Part shown: positions 1 to 7,357 of the stretch, piece after piece
Numbering within the stretch: the stretch's first letter is position 1
Layout: each line of letters starts with the position of its first letter
Source of the DNA: RUG12461 sp045657665
GTDB taxonomy: Bacteria > Bacillota > Clostridia > Lachnospirales > Lachnospiraceae
DNA: 35,631 nucleotides
Assembly: GCA_045657665.1 (NCBI GenBank)
Contig: JAZOTN010000016.1
Span: 1 to 35,631, forward strand
Direction of reading: 5' to 3'
Made by a program: the position numbers and the translations under genes
The notes under the pieces: generated by a model
What the model saw: the letters and a program-made list of their open reading frames with translations, nothing else
What the model was told of the DNA's origin: nothing
Databases searched by the model: none

Positions 1-30
1 TTCCGTGATATAGCGTATAATCTCTTCCAT
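1..30 (-). CDS. 5' end of an unidentified gene, cut by window edge
   Basis: A minus-strand ATG at 30-28 begins a reading frame (MEEIIRYITE) that runs off the left edge. An AAAGGA Shine-Dalgarno-like stretch lies upstream inside an inverted-repeat arm (31-44). Ten codons are too few to identify a family. Confidence 0.45.
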   Translation of the reverse strand, partial: MEEIIRYITE

Positions 31-100
31 AAAGAACATCCTTTCTTGTAAAGTATTTGATTTCACAAACCAATACCTTATCACAAAAAGGATGTTCTTT
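31..100. repeat. 14-bp perfect inverted repeat before the left-edge gene
   Basis: AAAGAACATCCTTT at 31-44 and its exact reverse complement at 87-100 are separated by 42 bp of AT-rich DNA. The arm at 31-44 abuts the start codon of the minus-strand gene and contains its ribosome site. It could be a pair of operator sites around a promoter or, if both arms are transcribed, a hairpin hiding the ribosome site. No promoter between the arms is convincing. Confidence 0.6.
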
Positions 101-258
101 TCTAATTGTTCTATTTTTCCGAGTAAACTTTTACTCTAGCAGTGCGATCCGGACCGATTTTTGTGCACTTTTTTCTGGCAATCCCAAATCTTGTATACAT
201 TAATCAAAATGATACACATATCTGGAACTTAAACGCGAAAGTTTGTGCAAAATAACGG
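101..258. other. Non-coding stretch, little seen
   Basis: Between the left-edge gene and the promoter at 259 I see no gene. An imperfect dyad, TGTATACATT / AATGATACA, lies at about 193-218 and could be a regulator site. Nothing else stands out. Confidence 0.4.
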
Positions 259-287
259 TTGACCCAGACGTCTGCTTCAACGATAAT
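259..287 (+). promoter_or_regulatory. Sigma-A type promoter of the HPr-like gene, with palindrome in spacer
   Basis: TTGACC (259-264) and GATAAT (282-287) are separated by exactly 17 bp. The spacer contains a perfect 10-bp palindrome, CAGACGTCTG (265-274), which could be an operator because a bound protein would block RNA polymerase. Expected transcription start is about 294. Confidence 0.65.
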
Positions 288-304
288 CATAACAACCCGA
301 ATTT

Positions 305-318
305 CGAAAACGTTTTCG
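305..318. promoter_or_regulatory. 14-bp palindrome CGAAAACGTTTTCG downstream of promoter
   Basis: A perfect palindrome with a central CG sits about 11 bp after the expected transcription start. Its shape (A-rich, central CG, T-rich) is that of LacI/GalR-family operators. It resembles a CcpA cre box but lacks the flanking TG/CA. Its centre is 42 bp from the centre of the palindrome at 265-274. Position predicts repression by roadblock. Confidence 0.55.
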
Positions 319-330
319 GGGGAGGAGATT

Positions 331-396
331 ATGGAAAAGCGCTCTCTATGTGATACAGGGCGCGACAGAGGAATGGAGGTGCACTGCGATGAATGA
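331..396 (+). CDS. Possible 21-residue leader ORF overlapping the HPr-like start
   Basis: ATG at 331 follows a strong GGGGGAGGAG ribosome site. The frame encodes a short peptide (MEKRSLCDTGRDRGMEVHCDE) and stops at 394-396, overlapping the HPr-like start codon at 389 by 8 bases. The arrangement suits translational coupling or attenuation. It may also be chance, since the gene has its own GGAGG site. Confidence 0.35.
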   Translation: MEKRSLCDTGRDRGMEVHCDE

Positions 397-616
397 AAAA
401 ACAATTATGTTGAATAACATTGCGGATGTAGAAGAATTTGTACATGCAGCAGAGAAGTGCGAATATGATGTCGATGTATACAGCGGAAACCAATATGCGG
501 ACGCAAAATCCCTTCTTGGTGTCCTGAGCATGGGTATTGAGAGAAGGCTCCGCGTGCTTTACCGTGACCACGACGAGCGGTTCGCTCATAAGGTGCAGAA
601 ATTCTGCGTTGCATAA
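389..616 (+). CDS. HPr-like protein lacking the catalytic histidine
   Basis: This 75-residue protein aligns without gaps to HPr of the phosphotransferase system. The second half carries the clear HPr signature AKSLLGVLSMG (residues 39-49), whose Ser41 matches regulatory Ser46 of HPr, the site phosphorylated by HPr kinase. Around the PTS site, where HPr has GxHARPA, this protein has NNIAD. By alignment, His15 is Asn10 and Arg17 is Ala12. It therefore cannot carry phosphate from Enzyme I but could still be a regulator, as Crh of Bacillus is (His15 replaced by Gln). I start at ATG 389 because GGAGGT precedes it at the right distance. A longer in-frame start at 350 lacks such a site. The gene is followed after 74 bp by a DUF308 gene, probably in one transcript. 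The palindromes upstream suggest control by a LacI-family protein. Confidence 0.8.
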   Translation: MNEKTIMLNNIADVEEFVHAAEKCEYDVDVYSGNQYADAKSLLGVLSMGIERRLRVLYRDHDERFAHKVQKFCVA

Positions 617-690
617 GTACGTTCTGAATGGTAGAATGAAAGCGTTGAGCACATGAAGCTCAGGAGTTTCTGAATAGGAGGAATTAGGTT

Positions 691-1224
691 ATGACAATTG
701 TTTCTACGATACTCGGAGTTTTACTGGTGGTGTGCGGCTTTTCCATCATGTTTACGCCGCTGCTTTCCTTTCTCGGTGTCGGGACGCTGGTTGCAATCGT
801 ATTGCTGATCTGGGGCATTATGTCAGTCGTGCGTGGTGTATCCGCAAAGCTTTACAATTTCCAGTTTGTACTGGCGGTCATTGCGATCATTCTCGGATTT
901 TTGATCCTGATATCGCCTGCTACTACCTTTGCAACGGATATGCTTATCCTGTATCTTACGGCTGTATTTCTGGTTGTTCGCGGTCTTTTGTGGATCATCC
1001 AGTCCGTCAAATCCGCAAAGGAGAAGAAAAACAAGTCCTGGATCCTGGCGATCATCCTCGGTATCCTCGCCATCATCCTCGGCATTGTCTGCTTCGCACA
1101 TCCGATATTTGAGGCGGCGATGATCGGTTATCTGCTTGCATTCTACTTTATTTATGCAGGCTTTGATATGATCTTTCTCGGAATATCCGGAAATAGCGGC
1201 GGTGGAGATTCGGCAGTAGCCTGA
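691..1224 (+). CDS. DUF308 (HdeD-like) membrane protein
   Basis: The 177-residue product is almost entirely hydrophobic and shows about six membrane helices in three pairs, each pair ending with short charged loops (for example KSAKEKKNKS near residue 110). Repeated hairpins with glycine-rich turns (GILAIILGIV and similar) are the hallmark of the DUF308/HdeD family. Length fits. HdeD itself is an acid-stress membrane protein of enteric bacteria, and the role of clostridial members is not known. The start at 691 follows AGGAGGAATT. The gene probably shares a transcript with the HPr-like gene, and a strong terminator follows 15 bp after the stop. Confidence 0.85.
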   Translation: MTIVSTILGVLLVVCGFSIMFTPLLSFLGVGTLVAIVLLIWGIMSVVRGVSAKLYNFQFVLAVIAIILGFLILISPATTFATDMLILYLTAVFLVVRGLLWIIQSVKSAKEKKNKSWILAIILGILAIILGIVCFAHPIFEAAMIGYLLAFYFIYAGFDMIFLGISGNSGGGDSAVA

Positions 1225-1238
1225 GTAGATAAGAGATT

Positions 1239-1309
1239 GAAAGAGACAGGGGATGGTTCTGTGTCTCCCTTTGGAGGGAGACACAGAACCATTCCCTGTT
1301 TCTTTTTTT
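1239..1309 (+). terminator. Strong intrinsic terminator after the DUF308 gene
   Basis: GGTTCTGTGTCTCCCT (1255-1270) pairs perfectly with the arm at 1275-1290 around a 4-base loop. Weaker pairing extends outward (GAAAGAGACAGGG with CCCTGTTTC), and TTTTTTT follows (1303-1309). The stem is much longer than a terminator needs. It lies between convergent genes, but the T-run serves the plus strand. Confidence 0.9.
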
Positions 1310-1313
1310 CACT

Positions 1314-2747
1314 TTATCGGAAGTTCTTCCTTACAGTGATCTCAATGGCGTTTCCGTAAATCGCAACCCGGATATCATCGGAAAGTGATGTCAAAATCGC
1401 CTTCCCGAGATCCTCTGCCGCAATACCGTTTTTCTCCCTAAATTTGGAATAGGAGATCTTCATGTTTCCGCCGCTCTCGTTCCGGATCGTGATCATCTCA
1501 CGGATCTTGTCCATAAACCCCGATATTGCGTCATTTTTCCCAGTGGATGAAATATCCATCAGCTCCTTACGTTTTGAGCTGTCCATCTCGGTCTTCGTCT
1601 TCAGACAGATGTTTACCTTGTTACGGTTTCCCTCTACCCAGAATTTTCCTGAAGTCGCTCCCGTAACATCCTTGGAAAAACCGAACAGCTCTTCTGTAAG
1701 CAGCCGGATCGTATTGGCATCTTCAGTCGAGAGGCTCATGTACGAGGCAAATTTTTCAATTTTGTCCAGAACAGACTTCAGATCCTTCGTGCTATCCGTA
1801 ACATCCACCGCATCCGTCTTGATACGCGCATTCCGCTTCTTCGGCTTGAATCCGTTCTCCTTGAGGGCTCTTTTTGCTTCCTCTCGCTGCATCTCATCCA
1901 CTTCAATAAGGTTGAGATAATTGTACGGTATCTCGATATCCGCATCACGGAAATGGTGAATGATCGCCATACGCACTTCCGTACAGGCAAGGAAATTATC
2001 GGTGGACGGATCCGTCCAGATAACGGTTTCAAGCGTCAGCGCTGATTCCTCAAATCCCATCAGATAGACATCTCCGTATCCGTCGAGATCCTCGTTCGCT
2101 TTATTGTTCGGGATCGTATACGGACACTCCCTGACCGCTTCCCGCATCACATGGATCGCTTTCGGAATATCGGTATCATAGCCGATCGGGACCTTTATAA
2201 AAGTTCCCCGAAGCGACTGGCGATAACTCGTATTCGTGATCACCTTGCTCCCGATCTCGCTGTTCGGGATTACATACCGGATCCCGTCCATCGTTTTCAA
2301 AACCGTATGCCGCATCGTCAGCTCCTCCACAACCGCCGGAAGCTCAACAGAATCCAAAAGGAGCCGGTCTCCGATATCAAACGGACGGTAAATACTGATC
2401 ATAAGCCCTGCCAGAAAATCGCGAAGCATGCTTTGCGCCGCAAAACCGATGACCGCACCAATGATCGCCACCGATCCAGCGATCAGACTGATGAGTCTCG
2501 TCATTCCCCAGTACTCGGCGATCAAAAGGATCGCAAGAAAGATCAGAAGGAAGATCCTGATACATCGCTGGACAAACAAAAGGTGTGATTTCTCGCGCTC
2601 TTTGTAAAGACGACGAAAGATCAGCTCATTTAAAACCACAAAGAATATGACGATCGCGACTGTAGGAATAGCCTTTCCGAGAAAATCCAAAAAATGCGCG
2701 GTGCTGAATTTCGGAAAATCCGTCTTGGCTGCTGCTGCCATCAACAT
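1314..2747 (-). CDS. MscS-type channel with extra C-terminal domain resembling an RsbW-type ATPase fold
   Basis: The 477-residue protein has three membrane helices (about 26-45, 62-82, 88-112). The third carries the MscS pore signature GAVIGFAAQSMLRDFLAG, followed by the MscS beta and alpha/beta vestibule (about 118-275). MscS channels open under membrane tension and release solutes at osmotic downshock. Residues 320-477 are unusual. The stretch RLLTEELFGFSKDVTG, a later SSTGKNDA segment and a final strand pattern resemble the GHKL ATPase domain of anti-sigma kinases such as RsbW. The usual N-box Asn is not evident, so it may be degenerate. That comparison is by eye. Start 2747 has AAGGAG seven bases upstream. 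The gene is last in a pyk-pepT-mscS run, 12 bp after pepT. Confidence 0.8.
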   Translation of the reverse strand: MLMAAAAKTDFPKFSTAHFLDFLGKAIPTVAIVIFFVVLNELIFRRLYKEREKSHLLFVQRCIRIFLLIFLAILLIAEYWGMTRLISLIAGSVAIIGAVIGFAAQSMLRDFLAGLMISIYRPFDIGDRLLLDSVELPAVVEELTMRHTVLKTMDGIRYVIPNSEIGSKVITNTSYRQSLRGTFIKVPIGYDTDIPKAIHVMREAVRECPYTIPNNKANEDLDGYGDVYLMGFEESALTLETVIWTDPSTDNFLACTEVRMAIIHHFRDADIEIPYNYLNLIEVDEMQREEAKRALKENGFKPKKRNARIKTDAVDVTDSTKDLKSVLDKIEKFASYMSLSTEDANTIRLLTEELFGFSKDVTGATSGKFWVEGNRNKVNICLKTKTEMDSSKRKELMDISSTGKNDAISGFMDKIREMITIRNESGGNMKISYSKFREKNGIAAEDLGKAILTSLSDDIRVAIYGNAIEITVRKNFR

Positions 2748-2759
2748 CTTTTTTCTCCT

Positions 2760-3995
2760 TTAATCCGCAAAAAGTATGCAAAGTTCCGTAAGAAATTCCA
2801 CGATCTTTTCCATAGATTCCGCAGGAACATATTCAAAACGTCCGTGAAAATGGTGACCGCCCGCACAGAGATTCGGGCACGGAAGTCCCATATAGGAAAG
2901 CCTCGCACCGTCAGTTCCTCCGCGGATCGGCTGAATCTTCGGAACGATTCCGACGGCCTCCATTGCTTCCTTTGCCTTATCAACGAGGAAAATGTAATCG
3001 GGTTCGATCTTTTCACGCATATTGTAATAGGAATCTTCGATCGTCACCAGGATGGAATCCTCTCCGTACTTTTTTTGCAGCTCATCCCGGATCTTTTTAA
3101 CCAGATTCTTCTTCTCCTCAAACTTTTTCCGGTCATGATCCCGTACAATCAGAGAAAACTCCGCCGATTCAGTACTGCCGCTGATCCCGGTCAGATGATA
3201 AAAGCCCTCATATCCTTCCGTATTCTCAGGGCGCTCCTTTTCCGGCAGTAGGGATATAAACTCCAGCGCGATCAATGCCGCATTTTTCATCGTGCCCTTC
3301 GCTTCGCCGGGGTGAACACTCACACCGGAAACGGCAACCTTTACGGATGCCGCGTTAAAGTTTTCATATTCAAGCTCTCCGAGAGCTCCTCCGTCCACCG
3401 TATACGCATAGTCTGCGTCAAGCCGTTTCAGGTCGATCCTGTCCACCCCGCGCCCGACTTCCTCGTCCGGAGTAAAGCAGACAGCGATCCGGCCGTGCTT
3501 CTTTTCCGGATGGAGGATAAATCCATGGAGCATCGTCATGATCTCCGCCACACCCGATTTGTCGTCCGACCCGAGAAGCGTCGTTCCGTCGGTCGAAATA
3601 ATCGTCTGTCCTTTATAGTTTTTCAGTTCCGGAAATACTTCCGTGGACAAAACGGTATGCGTCTCTTTATTCAGAACGATATCGGATCCGTCATATTTTT
3701 CCGTGATCAGAGGCTTTACGTTTTTTCCGGAGACCTCCGGAGAAGTATCCATATGCGCAAGGAATCCAAGCGTCTTTCCGTCACCGGAAACACCTTCCGA
3801 AGCAGGGAGATGCGCGTATACATAGCAGTTCTCTTCGTCAAAACCTGCGTCGCTGATGCCCATTTCAAGAAGCTCCTTTGTCAGAAGCCTTCCCAGCTCC
3901 TTCTGTTTTTCCGTACTCGGATGACGATCCGTATCTTCCTCTGATTGCGTGTCGATCGCCGCATACCTGAGAAATCGTTCGATTACTTCATGCAT
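2760..3995 (-). CDS. pepT: Peptidase T (tripeptide aminopeptidase)
   Basis: This is an M20-family zinc aminopeptidase that removes the N-terminal residue of tripeptides in the cytoplasm. The 411-residue length is typical. Visible motifs are AHMDTSPE (zinc ligand His81, with Asp83), LGSDDKSG (bridging Asp144), FTPDEEVGRG (general base Glu178 and ligand Glu179), TVDGG (Asp201) and a C-terminal GGHHFHG with the last zinc histidine. The lid domain lies between the two halves of the catalytic domain. It starts 14 bp after pyk and ends 12 bp before the MscS gene, so the three are probably one transcript. Confidence 0.95.
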   Translation of the reverse strand: MHEVIERFLRYAAIDTQSEEDTDRHPSTEKQKELGRLLTKELLEMGISDAGFDEENCYVYAHLPASEGVSGDGKTLGFLAHMDTSPEVSGKNVKPLITEKYDGSDIVLNKETHTVLSTEVFPELKNYKGQTIISTDGTTLLGSDDKSGVAEIMTMLHGFILHPEKKHGRIAVCFTPDEEVGRGVDRIDLKRLDADYAYTVDGGALGELEYENFNAASVKVAVSGVSVHPGEAKGTMKNAALIALEFISLLPEKERPENTEGYEGFYHLTGISGSTESAEFSLIVRDHDRKKFEEKKNLVKKIRDELQKKYGEDSILVTIEDSYYNMREKIEPDYIFLVDKAKEAMEAVGIVPKIQPIRGGTDGARLSYMGLPCPNLCAGGHHFHGRFEYVPAESMEKIVEFLTELCILFAD

Positions 3996-4009
3996 GTCAT
4001 GCTTCCCCT

Positions 4010-5449
4010 CTACTTTGCGATCTGCACACGGAGCATATCCGTCGACCCGGTATGCCGCAGCGGCACGCCGCAGGTCATCACAACCAGATCCCCGGACTCT
4101 ATTTTTCCTCTGGTTTTTGCTTCCTCAAGCGCATAATCCGTCAGTTCGAAGGGGTCATCCTTTTCATCCAGAAGAAGCGGCGTGACTCCCCAGGACAGAG
4201 ACAGCTGGCGGAGGGTTTTGGGTGACGAGGTTCCTGCGAGGATCTGACATTCCGGACGGTATCGCGAGATCATCCTGGCTGTCTTTCCGGAACTCGTAAG
4301 TGCCAGAACCGCCTTTGCGGAAAGATCATAGCTCGTCGTCACGGTTGCATGGCAGATCGCGTTTGTGATCGCCCCGGAATCCGCGTTCTGATCGGTAACC
4401 TCTTCTCGTTCTATAGAAAAGAATCTCTGACGGTAATCGATATCAGCTTCCGCTCTTTCCGCGATACACACCATCATCTTAACCGCTTCGACCGGATAAT
4501 CTCCGCTTGCTGTCTCACCGGAGAGCATAATGGCACTGGTTCCGTCATAGACCGCATTCGCCACATCCGCTGCCTCTGCTCTCGTCGGGCGGGGATGCAC
4601 CATCATGGAATCCAGCATCTGCGTCGCGGTAACAACCTGTTTTCCGGCAGCAAGAGTCTTATGAATGATCATCTTCTGAATGACCGGCACCTCCTCCGGC
4701 GGAAGTTCAACACCCATATCGCCTCTTGCGACCATGATCGCGTCCGAATATTTTATGATCTCATCAATATGCTCGACGCCCTCCCTGTTCTCGATCTTTG
4801 CCATGATATGGATATCTTTTCCGCCGTGCTCTTCCAGAAACCAGCGGATCTTCTGTACATCCTCCGCCGTCCGGACAAAGGATGCCGCAATGAAGTCCAC
4901 ATCTTTTTCAATCCCGAAACGGATATCATCCATATCCTTTTCACTCATATAAGGCATATTGATATGAATGTCCGGGACATTGATCCCCTTATGCCCCGAG
5001 ACCGGTCCGCCGTTGATCACCGTACAGACAATATCTTCCCCGTCAATCCGCTGCACTTTCAGTTCGATCAGTCCGTCATCGATCAGGATCCGGCTTCCCG
5101 GCTGCACATCCTCATACAGCTTTTCGTATGTGATATAGGAACGTTCCGCTGTTCCTACAGTCTCCTTATTTGTCAGGGTAAAGGTGTCTCCCGCCTTCAG
5201 CTGGATCTTTCCGCCTTCGAAATCTCCTGTACGGATCTCCGGACCCTTAGTGTCAAGCAGGATCGCGATCGGATGTCCCACCTTCTTTTCCACTTCGCGG
5301 ATCGCCTCAATATGCGCCGCATGCTGTTCATAATCCCCATGGGAAAAATTGAGTCTCGCCACATTCATCCCGCATTTTGCAATCTCTTCGAGTACGCCCT
5401 CCCGGTCTGTGGCTGGTCCGATCGTGCAGATGATTTTTGTTTTTCGCAT
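4010..5449 (-). CDS. pyk: Pyruvate kinase
   Basis: Converts phosphoenolpyruvate and ADP to pyruvate and ATP, the last ATP-yielding step of glycolysis. The 479-residue protein shows KTKIICTIGPA at the N-terminus, the ARLNFSHG motif, the active-site lysine region HIMAKIENREG, the metal site MVARGDMGVELP and the ATQMLDSM...PTRAEAADVANAV segment. Length matches enzymes without the extra C-terminal PEP-utiliser domain found in many Bacillus relatives. The start follows GAGGAG. An extended -10 promoter lies at 5487-5495. Confidence 0.97.
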   Translation of the reverse strand: MRKTKIICTIGPATDREGVLEEIAKCGMNVARLNFSHGDYEQHAAHIEAIREVEKKVGHPIAILLDTKGPEIRTGDFEGGKIQLKAGDTFTLTNKETVGTAERSYITYEKLYEDVQPGSRILIDDGLIELKVQRIDGEDIVCTVINGGPVSGHKGINVPDIHINMPYMSEKDMDDIRFGIEKDVDFIAASFVRTAEDVQKIRWFLEEHGGKDIHIMAKIENREGVEHIDEIIKYSDAIMVARGDMGVELPPEEVPVIQKMIIHKTLAAGKQVVTATQMLDSMMVHPRPTRAEAADVANAVYDGTSAIMLSGETASGDYPVEAVKMMVCIAERAEADIDYRQRFFSIEREEVTDQNADSGAITNAICHATVTTSYDLSAKAVLALTSSGKTARMISRYRPECQILAGTSSPKTLRQLSLSWGVTPLLLDEKDDPFELTDYALEEAKTRGKIESGDLVVMTCGVPLRHTGSTDMLRVQIAK

Positions 5450-5486
5450 GATATTCTCCTCTTTGATGATTACTTATATATTCATT

Positions 5487-5495
5487 ATTATAACA
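5487..5495 (-). promoter_or_regulatory. Extended -10 promoter of pyk
   Basis: On the minus strand TGTTATAAT (5495-5487) is a perfect -10 box preceded by TGn, the extended -10 signature. No good -35 is present 17 bp upstream, which is usual for this class. It sits 38 bp before the pyk start and within 35 bp of the end of the cargo gene at 5520. Confidence 0.6.
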
Positions 5496-5519
5496 CAGCT
5501 TTGGCAGCAGTTCTTACTA

Positions 5520-5786
5520 TCAGAACGGCAGTTCCCGCATCAGCCATCCGCCGCCCTGTGCAAGCAGTCCGACTCTCCTGCCTTCCTCCACCAGATGGCC
5601 ATCCTCTGTCGATGCAATCACCTGTGCACCATCGGTAAGGCATACCAAAGATTCTCCGCTGCCAATCTGCTTTTCCACGGTTCCCGTCGCATCAAACTCA
5701 CTCTGGCTGCCCTCATCTGTCTTCACGCCGCCCTGCGCCTGAAAAAGCATATCATCTTCCAACTGCATGTTTTTCTGATTATCCAT
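5520..5786 (-). CDS. Small secreted protein with double-glycine leader (cargo 3)
   Basis: This 88-residue protein begins MDNQKNMQLEDDMLFQAQGG, a leader that ends in Gly-Gly and matches those of the two other cargo genes ([LV][ED]D[DE]x[ML]xxAxGG). Such leaders are cut after GG by C39 peptidase domains of ABC exporters, one of which is encoded at 9960-12143. The mature part (about 68 residues) is polar, with beta-strand patterning (GTVEKQIGSGESLVCLTDGAQVIA) and one cysteine. It has no clear similarity to cargos 1 and 2 and no recognised family. I chose ATG 5786 because GGGAGG precedes it. An in-frame ATG at 5864 lies upstream of the likely transcription start. Its own promoter carries direct-repeat site C. 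No terminator separates it from pyk. Confidence 0.75.
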   Translation of the reverse strand: MDNQKNMQLEDDMLFQAQGGVKTDEGSQSEFDATGTVEKQIGSGESLVCLTDGAQVIASTEDGHLVEEGRRVGLLAQGGGWLMRELPF

Positions 5787-5834
5787 CGCGTTATCCTCCC
5801 TGTGTTTTGACCGGTTGCCTAGCTTCCCACCTGT

Positions 5835-5905
5835 AACATACCTCTTCCGATAATGTTCCAGCAAGGGATTCTGCGTATTCGGTCATTTTACATGCGTGAG
5901 TGGTC
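5835..5905 (-). promoter_or_regulatory. Promoter and direct-repeat regulator site C (cargo 3)
   Basis: On the minus strand GACCACTCACGCA (5905-5893) and GACCGAATACGCA (5884-5872) are repeated with a 21-bp period, eight bases apart. A -35-like TTGCTG (5864-5859) begins exactly 20 bp after the start of the second half-site, and TATGTT (5840-5835) is 18 bp further. Half-site 1 overlaps the stop region of the DUF3021 gene. Layout matches sites A and B. The probable binder is one or both LytTR proteins encoded just upstream (inference). Confidence 0.75.
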
Positions 5906-6328
5906 AATCTTACCCTTTGTGATCATCTCAGAGAGCTCTTCATTAATCTTTCGAACCTCCCGTCTTGACAGAATATACATGATGATCCAGATGATAAAAA
6001 AAGCGCCCGAAAAAGCCAGAAATGCAATTAACAGCCCGATCCCGTCAAACCAACCCAAAAGAAGAGCCGCGGCAATAAACGAAGCAAACGTCAGGATATA
6101 ATGGGTGAGCGTCGCCCTGACCAGACTCCAGCTCTCAATATCATAAGAGATGACACCCCCCATTGCAATCGCGCCATAGAGTCCGGAGCCGATGAGCTGT
6201 GCCAGAAGTCCTCCTCCGTCCGCGATCCGGTCCGGAGAAGCGAACACCACATACATGACAGCACCGATGAGCATTCCCATGGAGAACCCTATCATGGCTA
6301 AGAATACACATTTACTCTTCGTGTTCAT
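5888..6328 (-). CDS. DUF3021 family membrane protein
   Basis: A 146-residue protein with four membrane helices (about residues 8-28, 43-63, 78-95 and 102-125) and a short charged cytoplasmic tail (SRREVRKINEELSEMITKGK). This is the DUF3021 layout, a family commonly encoded immediately downstream of single-domain LytTR regulators and thought to act with them. It overlaps the end of the LytTR gene at 6312 by 17 bases, so translation is probably coupled. I use ATG 6328, five bases after GGGAGG, in place of the GTG at 6334. Confidence 0.8.
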   Translation of the reverse strand: MNTKSKCVFLAMIGFSMGMLIGAVMYVVFASPDRIADGGGLLAQLIGSGLYGAIAMGGVISYDIESWSLVRATLTHYILTFASFIAAALLLGWFDGIGLLIAFLAFSGAFFIIWIIMYILSRREVRKINEELSEMITKGKIDHSRM

Positions 6329-6797
6329 GCGCACCTCCCCGTAGTAATAATTCTTTCACATCCTTCACCCTTCTTCTTGACACCCAGGTGATCTCCCCGT
6401 TTTCCAGCTCGATGCCGATGGTGCCGGCCGTTGAAAGGTCAAAGCTCTTCACTCTCCGCAAATTGATAGTTTCCGACTGAGAAATGCGGACAAACCGGCT
6501 GGCATCCAGCAACTCCTCCAACTCGCGCAATGGTTTTCTCACTTCGTAAAGACGTTCCGATGTCTGTACCATCACTTTCCGGTTATGAACATACAGCCGG
6601 ATGATCTGACGTTGCGGCAACATGACCATACTCTCCCGGAAATACGCAGGAATCAGCGGAACCTTCCTGTCGGAAAAAGCCTGTATCGCCGCAATGAGCG
6701 CCTCAACATCCTCATTCCTTTCGTTATTCTTAATATAAACCGTGAGTTTTGGCCAATCCTGATCTATGATCAGTTTAATATCAAGCAGTTCTGACAT
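6312..6797 (-). CDS. LytTR-domain transcription regulator 2
   Basis: A 161-residue protein without a receiver domain. Residues 1-55 form a small N-terminal region, and residues about 57-155 form the LytTR DNA-binding domain, recognised by RQIIRLYVHNRKVMVQTSER, the RFVRISQSETINLRRVKSF segment and the closing WVSRRRVKDVKELL. LytTR proteins bind direct repeats about 21 bp apart, just upstream of -35. It is a paralog of the preceding gene and is followed by DUF3021, so signal input may come through that membrane protein. Sites A-D are the obvious candidate targets. Confidence 0.88.
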   Translation of the reverse strand: MSELLDIKLIIDQDWPKLTVYIKNNERNEDVEALIAAIQAFSDRKVPLIPAYFRESMVMLPQRQIIRLYVHNRKVMVQTSERLYEVRKPLRELEELLDASRFVRISQSETINLRRVKSFDLSTAGTIGIELENGEITWVSRRRVKDVKELLLRGGAHEHEE

Positions 6798-6819
6798 AAG
6801 CCACCATTCATCCTTTGTT

Positions 6820-7290
6820 TTATCTGCGATAGTTCCTCAGCACCTGCCGGATATCATGCAGGCGGTTCCTTGATACCCAGGATTTATTTCCGTCCTCAAA
6901 TTCGACGCCCACGGCTCCCCGTGTCGTGAGGTCAAAGCTTTTTACTTTGTAAAGATTGATGATCTCTGCCTGGGAAATGCGAACAAACCGTTCCGGATTC
7001 AGGATCTGCTCCAGTGCGGTGACGCTTTTCTTCAACAAATAAATCTCTCCTTCCGTCTGAAGCATCACCTTCTTATTGTGTGTAAAGACACGGATCACGT
7101 CCCTCTGTGATACAAGGATGGATTTCTCGCCGATATATGCCATCACCACTGGAAAATCACGGTCTGATGCATGATCAATGGCCTGAATGATATTCTCCAC
7201 CTGCCTGGTCTTTTCTCTGGTCTGTATCGTCACTTTTGGTTCGATGTACGCCTCATCCAAAACGACATCGATGTCAATCATGTTGTTCAT
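6820..7290 (-). CDS. LytTR-domain transcription regulator 1
   Basis: A 156-residue paralog of the next gene, again with no receiver domain. The N-terminal ~58 residues include TIQTREKTRQVENIIQAID, and the LytTR domain follows with RFVRISQAEIINLYKVKSFD and WVSRNRLHDIRQVL. The two LytTR genes are 22 bp apart. Having two paralogs next to a binding element with two unequal half-sites suggests that they may act as a heterodimer (inference). The ribosome site is weak (AGAAAGAGA). The gene lies 67 bp after the STAS gene and is probably in the exporter transcript. Confidence 0.88.
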   Translation of the reverse strand: MNNMIDIDVVLDEAYIEPKVTIQTREKTRQVENIIQAIDHASDRDFPVVMAYIGEKSILVSQRDVIRVFTHNKKVMLQTEGEIYLLKKSVTALEQILNPERFVRISQAEIINLYKVKSFDLTTRGAVGVEFEDGNKSWVSRNRLHDIRQVLRNYRR

Positions 7291-7357
7291 TGTAGAAAAA
7301 TCTCTTTCTGCTTTAATCCCGTGATCCGTCTCACGGATGCTCTACTGTACCGTTTCA

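Noticed and set aside
131..200. Possible fifth direct-repeat site before a TATACA box
   Set aside because: GACCGA occurs at 152 with a -10-like box at a fitting distance, but the partner half-site 21 bp upstream matches poorly and the gene downstream has a better promoter at 259.
4349..5638. 429-codon plus-strand frame
   Set aside because: Antisense to pyruvate kinase, which is certain. It is a mirror frame.
5520..5864. 114-codon version of cargo 3
   Set aside because: The first 26 codons lie upstream of or at the predicted transcription start and lack a ribosome site. The GG leader fits the 88-residue version.
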